Of a DNA stretch of 64,000 nucleotides, positions 16,454-25,412 are shown one piece after another. The position numbers and the translations under genes are program-made. The notes under the pieces are model-generated. The model did no database searches. It was not told where the DNA came from and saw nothing but the letters and a program-made list of their open reading frames with translations. This DNA is from an uncultured bacterium. Its GTDB lineage: Bacteria; Actinomycetota; Actinomycetes; S36-B12; CAIYMF01. The stretch spans positions 47,274-111,273 of the forward strand of contig CAIKEU010000106.1 in NCBI GenBank assembly GCA_903826575.1. The letters run 5' to 3'. How positions within the stretch are numbered: the stretch's first letter is position 1; every line of letters starts with the position of its first letter.

Positions 16454-17971
16454 CTAAGCCTTCGTCGTGGCTTCCCCGTCGCGACCAATAGCGTTCGCGA
16501 CGATTTCTGCGGACATGCCCACGAGCGGTAAACCGCCGCCGGGATGTGCGGATCCGCCAACCAAGTAGAGCCCTGGAATCGGGGAGATATTCGCGGGTCT
16601 CAGGAAGGCAGCTCGAGCACCATTACTCGAGGTGCCGTAGATCCCTCCGCCCGGCGCGCGGGTAGCGTGTTCGAGATCCGCAGGAGTGCGCGTGATTGTC
16701 CACAGTGCCCGGCCGCGTAAGTCGACTCCGCGACCTGCGAGTGTGTCCAGAATCCGATCGCGATATGAATCTGCTAGGCCGGGCTCAGTCCAGTCGAGTG
16801 CACCGCGCTGCGGGGTTAGGCTGTGGCGGGGTGCGTTGACGAGGATGAACCATGATTCGTGGCCGGCGTCTGGACGCATCGCATCGTCGTCGGGGACACA
16901 GGCGTAAATGGTTGGATCAGGAACCGGTCGGGCGCGTGCGCCGAAGATGGAATCAAACTCATCGTCGTAATCCGATGGGAACCACACGTTGTGGTGCTGA
17001 ATGTTGGGGGTGCGTCCGCGTGCGGCCACGAGCAGGACAAAGCCCGATAGAGATGGTGTCGCTCGATTCAGTGAATTGACCGCGGGTTTGGTGCGAGGGT
17101 CTTTGATGAGGTCGTCATACAAGTGACGAGCATCAGCGTTTGAGACGACGATATCGGCTGCAACGATCTCACCACCGTTTAGCTGAACACCGCAAACTCC
17201 TTTATTTTCAACAAGAATCGACGATACGTCTGCATTGAATCGGACCGTCACGCCGCGTTCGATAACACGTTCGTAGAGTGCGTCGGCGAGCTTCCTGATG
17301 CCGCCCGCTACGTGATACGCGCCGAAGGTTTGCTCTACGTAGGGGACTGTAGCCAGCGCAGCAGGGGCTTTGCGTGGATCAGATCCGGTGTACGTGGCGT
17401 ACCGATCGACGAGAGTACGTTGACGTGGATCACGTAGGTACTGCGCCTCGAGGGATCGGAGGGAGGTGAATGGGGCAACCGTTCGAATGGCCGAAAAGTC
17501 TTTGGCTAGCGGCAACATATCCCGCATGCCCGATAGTGGTGATTCCAGAACGGGTCGACGCGTGATCTGCCAGATATCGGCCGCTCGTGCACAAAATGCT
17601 CGCCAATCGTCACCAGCTGTGCCGCCAAAAGCCTCCTGCATCGCGGCAGCGCAGCGGCCTACACCGAAGCCAGGCATATCGAGGGTCGTTCCATCGGCGA
17701 AGTGGTAGCCGAAGGCCGGATCCAGATCAACCAATTCGACGGACTTTTCAAGCGGGGCGCCGGTTTTGTTGAACAGGTCTCGGTAGACCGCGGGGATAGT
17801 TAGCAGCGATGGACCGGTATCAAACACGAAGCCGTCGCGCTTGACTGTCCCTAGCTTTCCACCATACGTATCAGACTGTTCGACGATGGTGACGTCATGC
17901 TTCTTGACCGATAGTCGCGCTGCGACAGCCATGCCGCCCATACCTGCGCCAATCACCACGATACGTGCCAC
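16454..17971 (-). CDS. crtD: Carotenoid desaturase, CrtI/CrtD family (probable 3',4'-desaturase)
   Basis: A second CrtI-family flavoprotein, 505 residues, clearly different from the phytoene desaturase at 11485. It has VVIGAGMGGMAVAARL, YGGKLG, FDTGPSLLTIP, the HHNVWFPSDYDDEF region typical of C-3',4' desaturases and the C-terminal GGSAHPGGGLPLVGMSAE. As last gene of the crtA-cruF-glycosyltransferase operon it most likely introduces the 3',4' double bond in the psi end of a hydroxylated gamma-carotene, as CrtD does in related pathways. CrtN- or CrtO-like chemistry cannot be excluded. ATG 17971. Confidence 0.82.
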   Translation of the reverse strand: MARIVVIGAGMGGMAVAARLSVKKHDVTIVEQSDTYGGKLGTVKRDGFVFDTGPSLLTIPAVYRDLFNKTGAPLEKSVELVDLDPAFGYHFADGTTLDMPGFGVGRCAAAMQEAFGGTAGDDWRAFCARAADIWQITRRPVLESPLSGMRDMLPLAKDFSAIRTVAPFTSLRSLEAQYLRDPRQRTLVDRYATYTGSDPRKAPAALATVPYVEQTFGAYHVAGGIRKLADALYERVIERGVTVRFNADVSSILVENKGVCGVQLNGGEIVAADIVVSNADARHLYDDLIKDPRTKPAVNSLNRATPSLSGFVLLVAARGRTPNIQHHNVWFPSDYDDEFDSIFGARARPVPDPTIYACVPDDDAMRPDAGHESWFILVNAPRHSLTPQRGALDWTEPGLADSYRDRILDTLAGRGVDLRGRALWTITRTPADLEHATRAPGGGIYGTSSNGARAAFLRPANISPIPGLYLVGGSAHPGGGLPLVGMSAEIVANAIGRDGEATTKA

Positions 17972-17996
17972 ATGGTGAGCCTAGGGGACCACGTGC

Positions 17997-19139
17997 TTAA
18001 GGCAGGGCGCGGCCTCGCCATGAGTTCGTCCCGTTCAGATGACGGCGCCATGATTCACCGACGAGGGCGCTGAAGGCGGCTATGGATGCGGGATGCGCGA
18101 AGACATCGGGTAGGGCTTGTCCACCTGTGCGCTCTGCTGTAACAACTCGACCGGCGACTCCCGCTGCGTATCCGATCGCCCCCCAGATGCGGGTTGATGT
18201 GTGTGATGCTGTCAACGCGGCGATGGGTGGCACGACGTACATCACGTTCAGGAGTGCGACGGTGGCGGCCGAACCGGCTGGGCCACCAAACGCAGACCAC
18301 AGCGACTTGGAATAGCCGTCGATGAGTTCGCCTGCGCTGTTGTACATGCGGCACCGAGCCACCTGCGTTCCATCCACGACTCCACCGCGACCGCCGGCTG
18401 CCTTCACAGTGCGAACAAGTGCGATGTCTTCCAGAACGTCGTCACGCACCGATTGGTGGCCTCCCATATGCGCGTACATGGTCGCGTCGACAATGAGCAA
18501 TTGCCCGTTCGCGGCCGTCAGCGAGGGCCGTTGTGACGACTCCGCAGGACCTAGCGGTAGCAGGGTCAACCATGACCATTGGAGTAAGGGTTGTACGAGT
18601 CGGCCGAGTGCCCCGTCGGTGTCCTGCTTGGGATAGGGGCAGATAACGTCAAGGCCAGTGTCGCGCAAGAGGTTAACGCTGTTCGCGATGCCATCGGCGG
18701 TAACCACGACGTCAGCGTCAAGGAACACCAGTGTCGAGCCGCTGGCGGCCTCGGCTAGACGGGCACAGGCCCAATTTTTTCCGAGCCAGCCTTCGGGCAA
18801 TTCTTGGTCGCCACGGATGAGTCGAAATCTAGAGTCATCATGTGCGGCGTCGATCGCGACTGCGGCGGTGTCGTCAGTAGAGCCATCGTCAAGGACGAGA
18901 ACTTCGAGCTCAGTCAGGCCGGTCGAACTCAGAACTTCCGCTACGCACGCGCCAATGTTCTGTGCTTCGTTGCGTGCCGGAATCAAAACACTGACCCGCT
19001 CTGTCACCTCGGACCCGGTAGAGCGTGGAGTTCGAAGAACGCGAGCGTTATAGATCGTGTGCGCGGTAGCGCCGAGCGCTAGTAGTGAGCCGGTCAGGGT
19101 GGCAGCGTGCACCACCCGGCCTAGTCCCTTCCGACCCAT
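17997..19139 (-). CDS. Membrane family 2 glycosyltransferase, probable carotenoid glycosyltransferase (CruC/CruG/CrtQ-like)
   Basis: About 380 residues: an N-terminal membrane helix, a GT-A domain (VSVLIPARNEAQNIG, VLVLDDGSTDD, VFLDADVV as DxD site, DVLEDIALVRTVKAAGG) and two or more C-terminal helices. The PEGWLGKNWACARLAEAA stretch is typical of carotenoid glycosyltransferases such as CruC, CruG and CrtQ. It would attach a sugar to the hydroxyl made by CruF. ATG 19139 overlaps cruF by 19 bases; GTG 19115, preceded by GGAAGGGA, is an equally good start. The frame opens at 19253 but that part lies inside cruF. Confidence 0.82.
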   Translation of the reverse strand: MGRKGLGRVVHAATLTGSLLALGATAHTIYNARVLRTPRSTGSEVTERVSVLIPARNEAQNIGACVAEVLSSTGLTELEVLVLDDGSTDDTAAVAIDAAHDDSRFRLIRGDQELPEGWLGKNWACARLAEAASGSTLVFLDADVVVTADGIANSVNLLRDTGLDVICPYPKQDTDGALGRLVQPLLQWSWLTLLPLGPAESSQRPSLTAANGQLLIVDATMYAHMGGHQSVRDDVLEDIALVRTVKAAGGRGGVVDGTQVARCRMYNSAGELIDGYSKSLWSAFGGPAGSAATVALLNVMYVVPPIAALTASHTSTRIWGAIGYAAGVAGRVVTAERTGGQALPDVFAHPASIAAFSALVGESWRRHLNGTNSWRGRALP

Positions 19140-19930
19140 AACTTGTACGCGTAGGGCAGTGCGATCGATCCCATCAAGACTGCACCCCAGAGTGCGACTC
19201 CGCCGCGAGGTGCGAACAGCCCGTTCAGGATGATGGACGAAAAGTACGTCCATAAATACATCAGAGCAGGTGCTCCATCACCTGCACCGCCGTCAGTCCG
19301 CCGTCGTGGTAAACGATCGAGTGCAAGCATCATGATTAAGGAGACGAAGAACCATCCGACGAAATTCTGAAGCGGAATTCCATGGATTCCAGGCAGTTCA
19401 GGCCCCGTGTCGGACCACGCCCAATGGCCTTCGGAAACCATCTGCGGATCGAGAAATACATCCCAAGCCGACAGGGCGACGGCGCCAATGAGTGAGGACG
19501 TCATCGTGCCCTTTGCTAATCGGCGGCCGACTAGCAACGCCGGATAACTCATCATTGCCCAGGCAAGGGGAATGAGTAGCGGAACGCCGAACAGGGCAGG
19601 ACCGAGGCGTGATCCATAGCTGTACACGCCAAATGGCAGTGCCGTGTGCACGCCGATCAGTTCAGTTATGAAACCGATACCAGCACTGATCCCAAACCAG
19701 CCGAGGGTCCAGAGGAATCCCCGCGTGATGAGCGAGTGACTTGCACTGGTGAGGAAGAACAAGATGACAGCCAAGATTGTCAACGAATCGCGGGTGGATC
19801 CGTGAGTTAACGGCCAAACAATCTGCGTAAGGATCGTCGCGCCGGCAAGAATCCACGGAATTAAATTCAATGTCGAACCGCCGCCGCGACGTCGGTCAGC
19901 GTGGGGTCCGGAGTAAACGCGAATGCTCAT
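19121..19930 (-). CDS. cruF: Carotenoid 1',2'-hydratase CruF family (DUF422)
   Basis: 269 residues, about seven membrane helices. The family includes the gamma-carotene 1',2'-hydratase of cyanobacteria and Deinococcus and bisanhydrobacterioruberin hydratase of haloarchaea. Recognisable segments are ITELIGVHTALPFGVYSYG, IPLAWAMMSYPAL and SAWDVFLDPQMVSEGHWAW. It adds water to the psi end, giving a 1'-hydroxyl that can be glycosylated. The start ATG 19930 overlaps the crtA stop, and the stop lies within the glycosyltransferase start region, so translation of the operon is tightly coupled. Confidence 0.87.
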   Translation of the reverse strand: MSIRVYSGPHADRRRGGGSTLNLIPWILAGATILTQIVWPLTHGSTRDSLTILAVILFFLTSASHSLITRGFLWTLGWFGISAGIGFITELIGVHTALPFGVYSYGSRLGPALFGVPLLIPLAWAMMSYPALLVGRRLAKGTMTSSLIGAVALSAWDVFLDPQMVSEGHWAWSDTGPELPGIHGIPLQNFVGWFFVSLIMMLALDRLPRRRTDGGAGDGAPALMYLWTYFSSIILNGLFAPRGGVALWGAVLMGSIALPYAYKLWVGRD

Positions 19931-20745
19931 TTGCCAGAGACCTTAACCTGTTCTGCGCTCTGGTTCACCTGAGATGTTGACGTGAGCGCAACGGCTGCAC
20001 CGTTGTATGACCCCGCCGCTTCGACGAGGGCAAACCGTGCGAACAACTCCTCGGCGTACCAATCAATCTCATGTGTCATCCGCATGACGTCTTGATGGGC
20101 GTCCCGCCGATGGGCGAAATTGCTAAGTGACGAACCATCCGTCCAGGTGCTGAAGGTGCCTTGAAGGCCGACTGGCGCCTCGCCGATCCCCATCGCGAAC
20201 GTCAAGCCGTCGACGCGATGTAGATCTGCCGAAACCGATGGCACAGACGCCCAAAAGTTCCGCCACTGCATCGTCTTAATGCGGGCCCGAGTGATCGCAG
20301 CAATGGGACCGTCCCATCGGTGCGCAAATGGATCACCAAAGGGTTGACGTGCCGACCATGTTCCGCGCGACGCCAGCGGCAGCATCACAAACCGTGCGTG
20401 CTCGTCAGCGATTGCCGACCAGCCACGAAATGTTGCGGAGTTGTGCAGGCTGGCCGGTCCACCCGGATGGGTCCAGCAGGTAAGGATTGCCCAGTGACCC
20501 ATGTCGGCGTCGCGCGAAGTAAACGTCTTGCCCGATCCGGTTCCGAGCATTTTGGCAAAGGTGACGCCGGGCTGGCGGCGTACCAGCGTGCGGTCGATGC
20601 TCATCCGGCCTATCGCTGCGGCCACCTGCTTTCCGGACACCCCAAAGACGTCGAGGCATACCGCCGCCGGCATGGCTTGGGTGGCCTCGAGCCTGTTCTG
20701 CGCGGCGTATTCATGCCGGGGAACGGAGGGATTGAGCGGTGTCAT
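19927..20745 (-). CDS. crtA: Spheroidene monooxygenase family (CrtA)
   Basis: 272 residues matching CrtA, the oxygenase that adds a 2-keto group to acyclic carotenoid ends. The C-terminal block GTFSTWTDGSSLSNFAHR, AHQDVMRMT and WYAEELFARFALVEA is the family signature. First gene of the operon crtA-cruF-glycosyltransferase-crtD. The 116 bases between it and ybaK probably hold the operon promoter. In purple bacteria CrtA acts after hydration and methylation; here it would oxygenate the uncyclised end of a gamma-carotene derivative. The position and number of oxidations are not predictable. Confidence 0.85.
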   Translation of the reverse strand: MTPLNPSVPRHEYAAQNRLEATQAMPAAVCLDVFGVSGKQVAAAIGRMSIDRTLVRRQPGVTFAKMLGTGSGKTFTSRDADMGHWAILTCWTHPGGPASLHNSATFRGWSAIADEHARFVMLPLASRGTWSARQPFGDPFAHRWDGPIAAITRARIKTMQWRNFWASVPSVSADLHRVDGLTFAMGIGEAPVGLQGTFSTWTDGSSLSNFAHRRDAHQDVMRMTHEIDWYAEELFARFALVEAAGSYNGAAVALTSTSQVNQSAEQVKVSGK

Positions 20746-20861
20746 AGCCTCGTTATCGTCCCACGGCAGGGCGGTTCGTTAAAGACGTATGGCTTGATGC
20801 AGGACTTGCCGCGTGACCAGATGCCAAACAGCGCATTTTCCGCGCAGGAAGGGTCCGCGGA

Positions 20862-21362
20862 CTACGTACTGGAAACAACCGCTGCTGTTCCGCCCGTGAT
20901 GCGCAGTAGCTCTGCATAGGTCGTTGGAAATACGTAATGTGGGTGGCCGCCGGCCGCCCACACCGCCTCGTGGTCGTTGAGTGAGATATCGACGATGGTG
21001 TGGATGGGAGTGGGGTGACCGACTGGTGACACGCCGCCGATCGGTTGGCCTGTCACGGTGCGGACGAAATCTGGGGTTGCTCGTCGCACCTGCGCCGACC
21101 CGGTAAGGGTGGCAAGCACCGCTGTGTCGGCGCGATGTGCACCGGAGGTGAGAACTAGGAGCGGTGCACCATCTGCGTCGAAAATCAACGAGTTGCACAC
21201 CGCGCCCACCTCGATATCGAGAAGGGCAGCAGCCTCTTCGGCAGTGCGGGCGGCGTCGTTCAATTCGCGAACTTCGCCACGAACGTCCATCGCGGCGAGG
21301 GCGGCGGCGACTTTTTGTGCGTTCGGATGCAAGGTAGGACGGATATCTTCAGTCACGGCCAT
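20862..21362 (-). CDS. ybaK: YbaK/EbsC-type aminoacyl-tRNA deacylase
   Basis: 166 residues forming one YbaK/ProX fold domain, which hydrolyses mischarged aminoacyl-tRNA such as Cys-tRNAPro in trans. Visible features are the KVAAALAA start, CNSLIF, VLTSGAHR with LATLTG, the lysine-poor variant PDFVRTVTGQPIGGVSPVGH, and DHEAVWAAGGHPHYVFPTTYAEL at the C-terminus, all typical of the PrdX/YbaK group. ATG 21362 lies 12 bases after the sensor gene stop at 21374, so it is probably co-transcribed with it. Amino acid specificity is unknown. Confidence 0.85.
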   Translation of the reverse strand: MAVTEDIRPTLHPNAQKVAAALAAMDVRGEVRELNDAARTAEEAAALLDIEVGAVCNSLIFDADGAPLLVLTSGAHRADTAVLATLTGSAQVRRATPDFVRTVTGQPIGGVSPVGHPTPIHTIVDISLNDHEAVWAAGGHPHYVFPTTYAELLRITGGTAAVVSST

Positions 21363-21373
21363 ACTCTCGCAGA

Positions 21374-22822
21374 CTAGAGTTTTGCTTCAGTGTTCCGCGT
21401 GCGCATTTCCTTGGCGCGCTCAGCCAAATCTTTGAAGTAGTCGGTATCGGTAATCGCGCTGGCTTCTTCCTGAACCTTGTCGTGATCGATGATCACCTTC
21501 AGTTTGTAAACCTGTTCACGCAACTTGCGCTCGCGCTCGACCAACTCAGTGCCCATGCGTTGGAATGTTTGTGCCAGAACTCCGACCTCGTCGCTCCGAG
21601 CGGCAACCACATCCAAGCTCGTCGGATCAAACCGATCATCTTGAAGGTCTCTGGCAGCTGCGGTGAGCTGTTCGACAGGGCGGACGATGCGTCGGCTGGT
21701 CAGCAATCCGATTCCGATACCGAGGGCGAGAACCAACAAACTCAAGATGGCTTGCTTGAGCGCCAAAGCGTTACCTGGAGCATTGATCTCCGCGTCCGGT
21801 ATTGCAGTTACGAGTGTCCAATCGCGATCGGGAATCGAAGCAATGTCCAATTGCCAGGACTCTGGGTCACCCGACAGGTTCGTAGTGAGGTCGATGTGAT
21901 TGATGGGTCCGTCAGAGGTTGGTGCGTTGGACAGTGCGATTTTTTCGAATTTCTTTCCCCACTGCGTTGTGCCGAGTGCTGTCAGATCTCGGTTACTGGG
22001 TGCGATGGCAACCTTGCCACCTTTGTCCAACACGAAGATCAGCCCTCGATCGGCGATATTCAGATTCGCAAACGATTGGGACAAACTCTCTGCATCCTTG
22101 GCTCGCATCGCGGCAACGGTTGCATCGATGTCGTCGAGGTAGACCCCCGTACCGATCGTCCAGTCCCATGGAGCGAATTGATAGACGTAGGAAAGTTTGG
22201 GTGCGGAAAAACCGCCGGAGGGCATTGCGCTGAGACCAGGTGATGCTGCCGTTGCGTTGAGCCGAGGCCATTTGTATTGCAAGTAACCTGAGCCCTTCGT
22301 TTGGGCCAAGTGGATGAGTTGGCGAATGACGAAGTTTCCGTCTGCATCTTTCACGTCGATCAGGTTCTTACCATCGAACTTCGGGTTGGCGTGGGCGACA
22401 GCTAATCCGGCTGGATCGAATGCAAAGAAGTAGTCGTTGTTTCCGTACCGAACAGATCTGATCACCCGTTCGGCGGTTGCCTGAGCCTGCGCCTTGGTGA
22501 GCTGACCGGCTTCGACCTCAGCGTTCAGTTCATTGAGCGTTTCGATGATGGGTTGAGCGATGTTCTTCAACTGTGCAGCTCGATCAGACAGCGCGGTCGA
22601 TCGAAAAGTCTGTTCTTGATCGTTGGACTGGTGAACCAGAAGGGTGGTGGATTCAAGTGCCTTCTGCATGGCCTGTTCAGAACTAGCCGACGCGGCACGG
22701 TGAGCGGTGATTGCTGAGTAGGCAGTTGTTACAAGTGCGCTGAGCGCAAGTAGTCCGGCGATCAGGAGCGCAAGTCGGGCACTTAGAGATGACCAGCGAG
22801 ACGGCATGCTCGGTATGGCCAT
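21374..22822 (-). CDS. Cache-HAMP membrane sensor without output domain
   Basis: 482 residues. Helix 1 (about 14-36), an extracytoplasmic region with an sCache_2-like fold (RYGNNDYFFAFDPAGLAVAHANP, GSGYLQYKWP, YQFAPWDWTIGTGVYLDDID), helix 2 (LLVLALGIGIGLLTSRRIV), HAMP, and a cytoplasmic coiled coil ending in KLKVIIDHDKVQEEASAITD and DYFKDLAERAKEMR. There is no methyl-accepting, kinase or cyclase domain, so the signal must be passed to a partner by contact. The divergent ABC/cyclic-nucleotide protein is the obvious candidate. Similar IDxxK...ITxTDYF tails occur, as I recall, in cyanobacterial Cache proteins. ATG 22822 follows GAGGTTGGGGG; the frame upstream to 22930 is not domain-like. Confidence 0.82.
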   Translation of the reverse strand: MAIPSMPSRWSSLSARLALLIAGLLALSALVTTAYSAITAHRAASASSEQAMQKALESTTLLVHQSNDQEQTFRSTALSDRAAQLKNIAQPIIETLNELNAEVEAGQLTKAQAQATAERVIRSVRYGNNDYFFAFDPAGLAVAHANPKFDGKNLIDVKDADGNFVIRQLIHLAQTKGSGYLQYKWPRLNATAASPGLSAMPSGGFSAPKLSYVYQFAPWDWTIGTGVYLDDIDATVAAMRAKDAESLSQSFANLNIADRGLIFVLDKGGKVAIAPSNRDLTALGTTQWGKKFEKIALSNAPTSDGPINHIDLTTNLSGDPESWQLDIASIPDRDWTLVTAIPDAEINAPGNALALKQAILSLLVLALGIGIGLLTSRRIVRPVEQLTAAARDLQDDRFDPTSLDVVAARSDEVGVLAQTFQRMGTELVERERKLREQVYKLKVIIDHDKVQEEASAITDTDYFKDLAERAKEMRTRNTEAKL

Positions 22823-23054
22823 GTCAGTACCCCCAACCTCGGTGGCTGAAAATCGATCGAATGGTCTAGAGGTTTGTCTTACCCAGTCTCTATTTGTACG
22901 TGATCGAATGTTTGTCAGCCTCGCCGCCACCTAAACCTCCGCTCAAGGTTCGCCCGAAGGCTTGGCCCAGTTGTGCCGGCTCAGCGTTCGAAATCGGACT
23001 GAACCTCTACGATGAGAAGCGCATTACCCGAGTGGGGCGACAGATGGAGTGCTG

Positions 23055-25412
23055 ATGGATGCCGATGGGGCTGGGGTCGTCCCGACCATTGAGCATCCTT
23101 CCGTGGGCCATCTAGGGCGCATCTCGGCCGGACGCGAGCTGTATGGCTTCCTGCGTCCGTTCCTTGAACCTGTGAAATCCAAGGTCATTCTCGCGCTGGC
23201 TTTGGGACTGACGGCGCTACTTGCGGGCCTGTACATCCCGCTGCGAATTCATGCGATCTTGGCGGCAGGGGAGCACAGCACGCAGTCGTCGCCGGAGGCG
23301 GCACACGCAGAGATTTCGAGTTTTGAAGCGATTGGCTCTATCGCCGTTCTCATCACAATCGCGGTCGTCGGGGCCATGCTGTCCCGAAGGGTAACTCACG
23401 ATTTCGCCACTCAAGTAAGTCGTGACATGAGCGCATCGGTGTTCGAGTCAACATTGGAATCACCGGTGCTTCGGCAGAAATTCTTGCGCCGGCCCAGCGT
23501 CATCGACCGTCACACCGCCGATGTTGATCGCATTCAAGCGGCGATGGATGCAACCGTCGTGGAAGGTTTGCCAGCCATCGTTGGCATCACACTCAGTCTC
23601 GTACTACTGCTGTACATCGAGTTTCCCGTCGGAGTGGTGACGACGGGGGCAGTCATCTTCTTTATCGTGTTCAACCGAGTCATCGGTAACGCGATCTTCG
23701 AGCGCGACCGGCATCGCTTGGATGCGTCAGCTGACGTCGGGGCGGTAGTGGATGAGGCCATCACTGCAGGTCGCAATGTCACTGGTATGAATCTTGGCGC
23801 TTGGATGGAGTCACGGTTCTTCGCCCGGGCAGAGCATTTGCGGGTTGCGACCCATCACCAGCAAACGCAGATTAACCGACTTCTTACCGCGGCTCGCTTC
23901 ACTGGCTATCTCGCACTTTTTGTCGTGGTCTGTATGGCGGTGATCGGCGGAAGCGATAATGCCGCGGCAATCGCACCCGCCCTGCTCTACATCGAGTTCG
24001 TCGTCAGTGGCTTGGAAGCTCTGCCACCTTGGATTCGAGAGTTCCGACTGGCCGTCACAAGTAAGCGACGCATCGAGCAGATCGTCAACTCACCTAGACG
24101 AGTACATCGACCTAGTGCGGAGCTTGCCGGGTCTGTTGCCGGCACATTGGTTTTACGAGATGTTGCACTGACACCTGATAGCCCTCTGGCGGTCGGTGAC
24201 GTTGAGCTGCCGCTGGGTGGATTGGTTGTGTTGGCGGGGGACCGCGGCAGTTCACCCGATGCCCTGGCCGAGGTGCTTTCTGGTGACCGGGATCCGGACG
24301 CGGGCTGCGTACTACTGGACGGAATGGACGTGCGTTACCCAACTATCCGTCGTCGGATCACGTTGATCGCAGATGAGCCCTATTTGATGGATGCGAGCGT
24401 CCGAGAGCACCTTGGTTCGGTTCGCGCGGATCTATCAGAGGCGGACATTGCTGGCACCTTAGAACGAGTCGGCCTAGCTCACCTGACGTCATTGGCACAT
24501 GGTGGAGTTGACGCATCACTTGGCACTCACGCTGAATTACTGAGTGTCCATGAACGTCAACGGTTAATGATCGCGATGACGTGTCTGAGTGCGTCAGATG
24601 TGGTTGTGATCCAGGATCTGTCGCTGTTCTCCGATGCTGACGCAGCCGGACCACTGCTTGCTGCGTTGAGACATGGCGTCAACCGGACTGTCGTGTTGTC
24701 GACGATGAACGAAGAGGTCGCATCCATGGCCGATCATGTGCTGGCCATGGTGGGTAGGGATCTGATGGCTGGGAAACATGGCGAGCTCATGGCGCATGAG
24801 GACTATGCCCAAGTCTGGCAGCGGCACCTGCCCGGTGTTATTGATGACCGGATCCTTTCGACCTTCCCAGAGTCGCAGCGGGAGCGGCTACAGTCGCGAC
24901 TGTTTAGTGAGCACTTCAGCCCCGGTGACATCTTGGTGCGGGCGGGGTCGCGCATTGATCGGGTTATGTATGTGGTCAGTGGCCGGGTAGAGATCATCGG
25001 GACGAGCGGATCAGGTCACGATCAACGGATAGCCGAGATCGGTCCGGGTAACTTCTGTGGAGACCTCAGCGAAACGGGGGGAATTAATTCCCATACGATT
25101 CGCGCAGTTGAAGAAACGACGGTGCGAGCGTTGAGTGCAGAATCATGGTCGGCGGGTCTGCTCGGCTTGCTCGATGCCGATCCGGCCGAACGTCGGGTGT
25201 TGTCTTCGATTCTGCGGTTGGAGTATCCGACCAGAGAGGATCTTGCGGCCAAGATCACCGAGTTCCCAGACGAACAGGTGGATGCCGCAATCGATAACCT
25301 CGTAGCGCTTGGGCAGATCAGAGAGCGTGCCGACGGCGGATTGGTGGTGTCCGTTAGTCGCAAGACAATCCGTGATACCTCCGGGTTGCTAGACGTGCTG
25401 GGCGACCTGTAG
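23055..25412 (+). CDS. Degenerate ABC exporter-like protein with cyclic-nucleotide-binding-like domain
   Basis: 785 residues. An ABC transmembrane domain (about 35-330, six helices), an ABC ATPase-like domain (350-560), a cyclic-nucleotide-binding-like domain (about 600-715: FSPGDILVRAGSRIDRVMYVVSG) and a C-terminal small winged-helix-like tail. Every ATPase motif is altered: Walker A GDRGSSPDA has no GK(S/T), the Q-loop is LIADEPYL, the signature is LSVHE, Walker B reads VVVIQDLS, and the switch His is missing (VVLSTMN). The phosphate cassette GDLSETGGINSHTIRA also lacks the usual Glu and Arg. So it probably neither hydrolyses ATP nor binds cAMP conventionally and may be a signalling scaffold. 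ATG 23055 has GGAG at 23046-23049; GTG 23049 is an alternative. Divergent from the Cache sensor. Confidence 0.85.
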   Translation: MDADGAGVVPTIEHPSVGHLGRISAGRELYGFLRPFLEPVKSKVILALALGLTALLAGLYIPLRIHAILAAGEHSTQSSPEAAHAEISSFEAIGSIAVLITIAVVGAMLSRRVTHDFATQVSRDMSASVFESTLESPVLRQKFLRRPSVIDRHTADVDRIQAAMDATVVEGLPAIVGITLSLVLLLYIEFPVGVVTTGAVIFFIVFNRVIGNAIFERDRHRLDASADVGAVVDEAITAGRNVTGMNLGAWMESRFFARAEHLRVATHHQQTQINRLLTAARFTGYLALFVVVCMAVIGGSDNAAAIAPALLYIEFVVSGLEALPPWIREFRLAVTSKRRIEQIVNSPRRVHRPSAELAGSVAGTLVLRDVALTPDSPLAVGDVELPLGGLVVLAGDRGSSPDALAEVLSGDRDPDAGCVLLDGMDVRYPTIRRRITLIADEPYLMDASVREHLGSVRADLSEADIAGTLERVGLAHLTSLAHGGVDASLGTHAELLSVHERQRLMIAMTCLSASDVVVIQDLSLFSDADAAGPLLAALRHGVNRTVVLSTMNEEVASMADHVLAMVGRDLMAGKHGELMAHEDYAQVWQRHLPGVIDDRILSTFPESQRERLQSRLFSEHFSPGDILVRAGSRIDRVMYVVSGRVEIIGTSGSGHDQRIAEIGPGNFCGDLSETGGINSHTIRAVEETTVRALSAESWSAGLLGLLDADPAERRVLSSILRLEYPTREDLAAKITEFPDEQVDAAIDNLVALGQIRERADGGLVVSVSRKTIRDTSGLLDVLGDL

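Noticed and set aside
7039..20745. Retinal or rhodopsin genes in the carotenoid region
   Set aside because: No beta-carotene cleavage dioxygenase or seven-helix opsin is present in the window.
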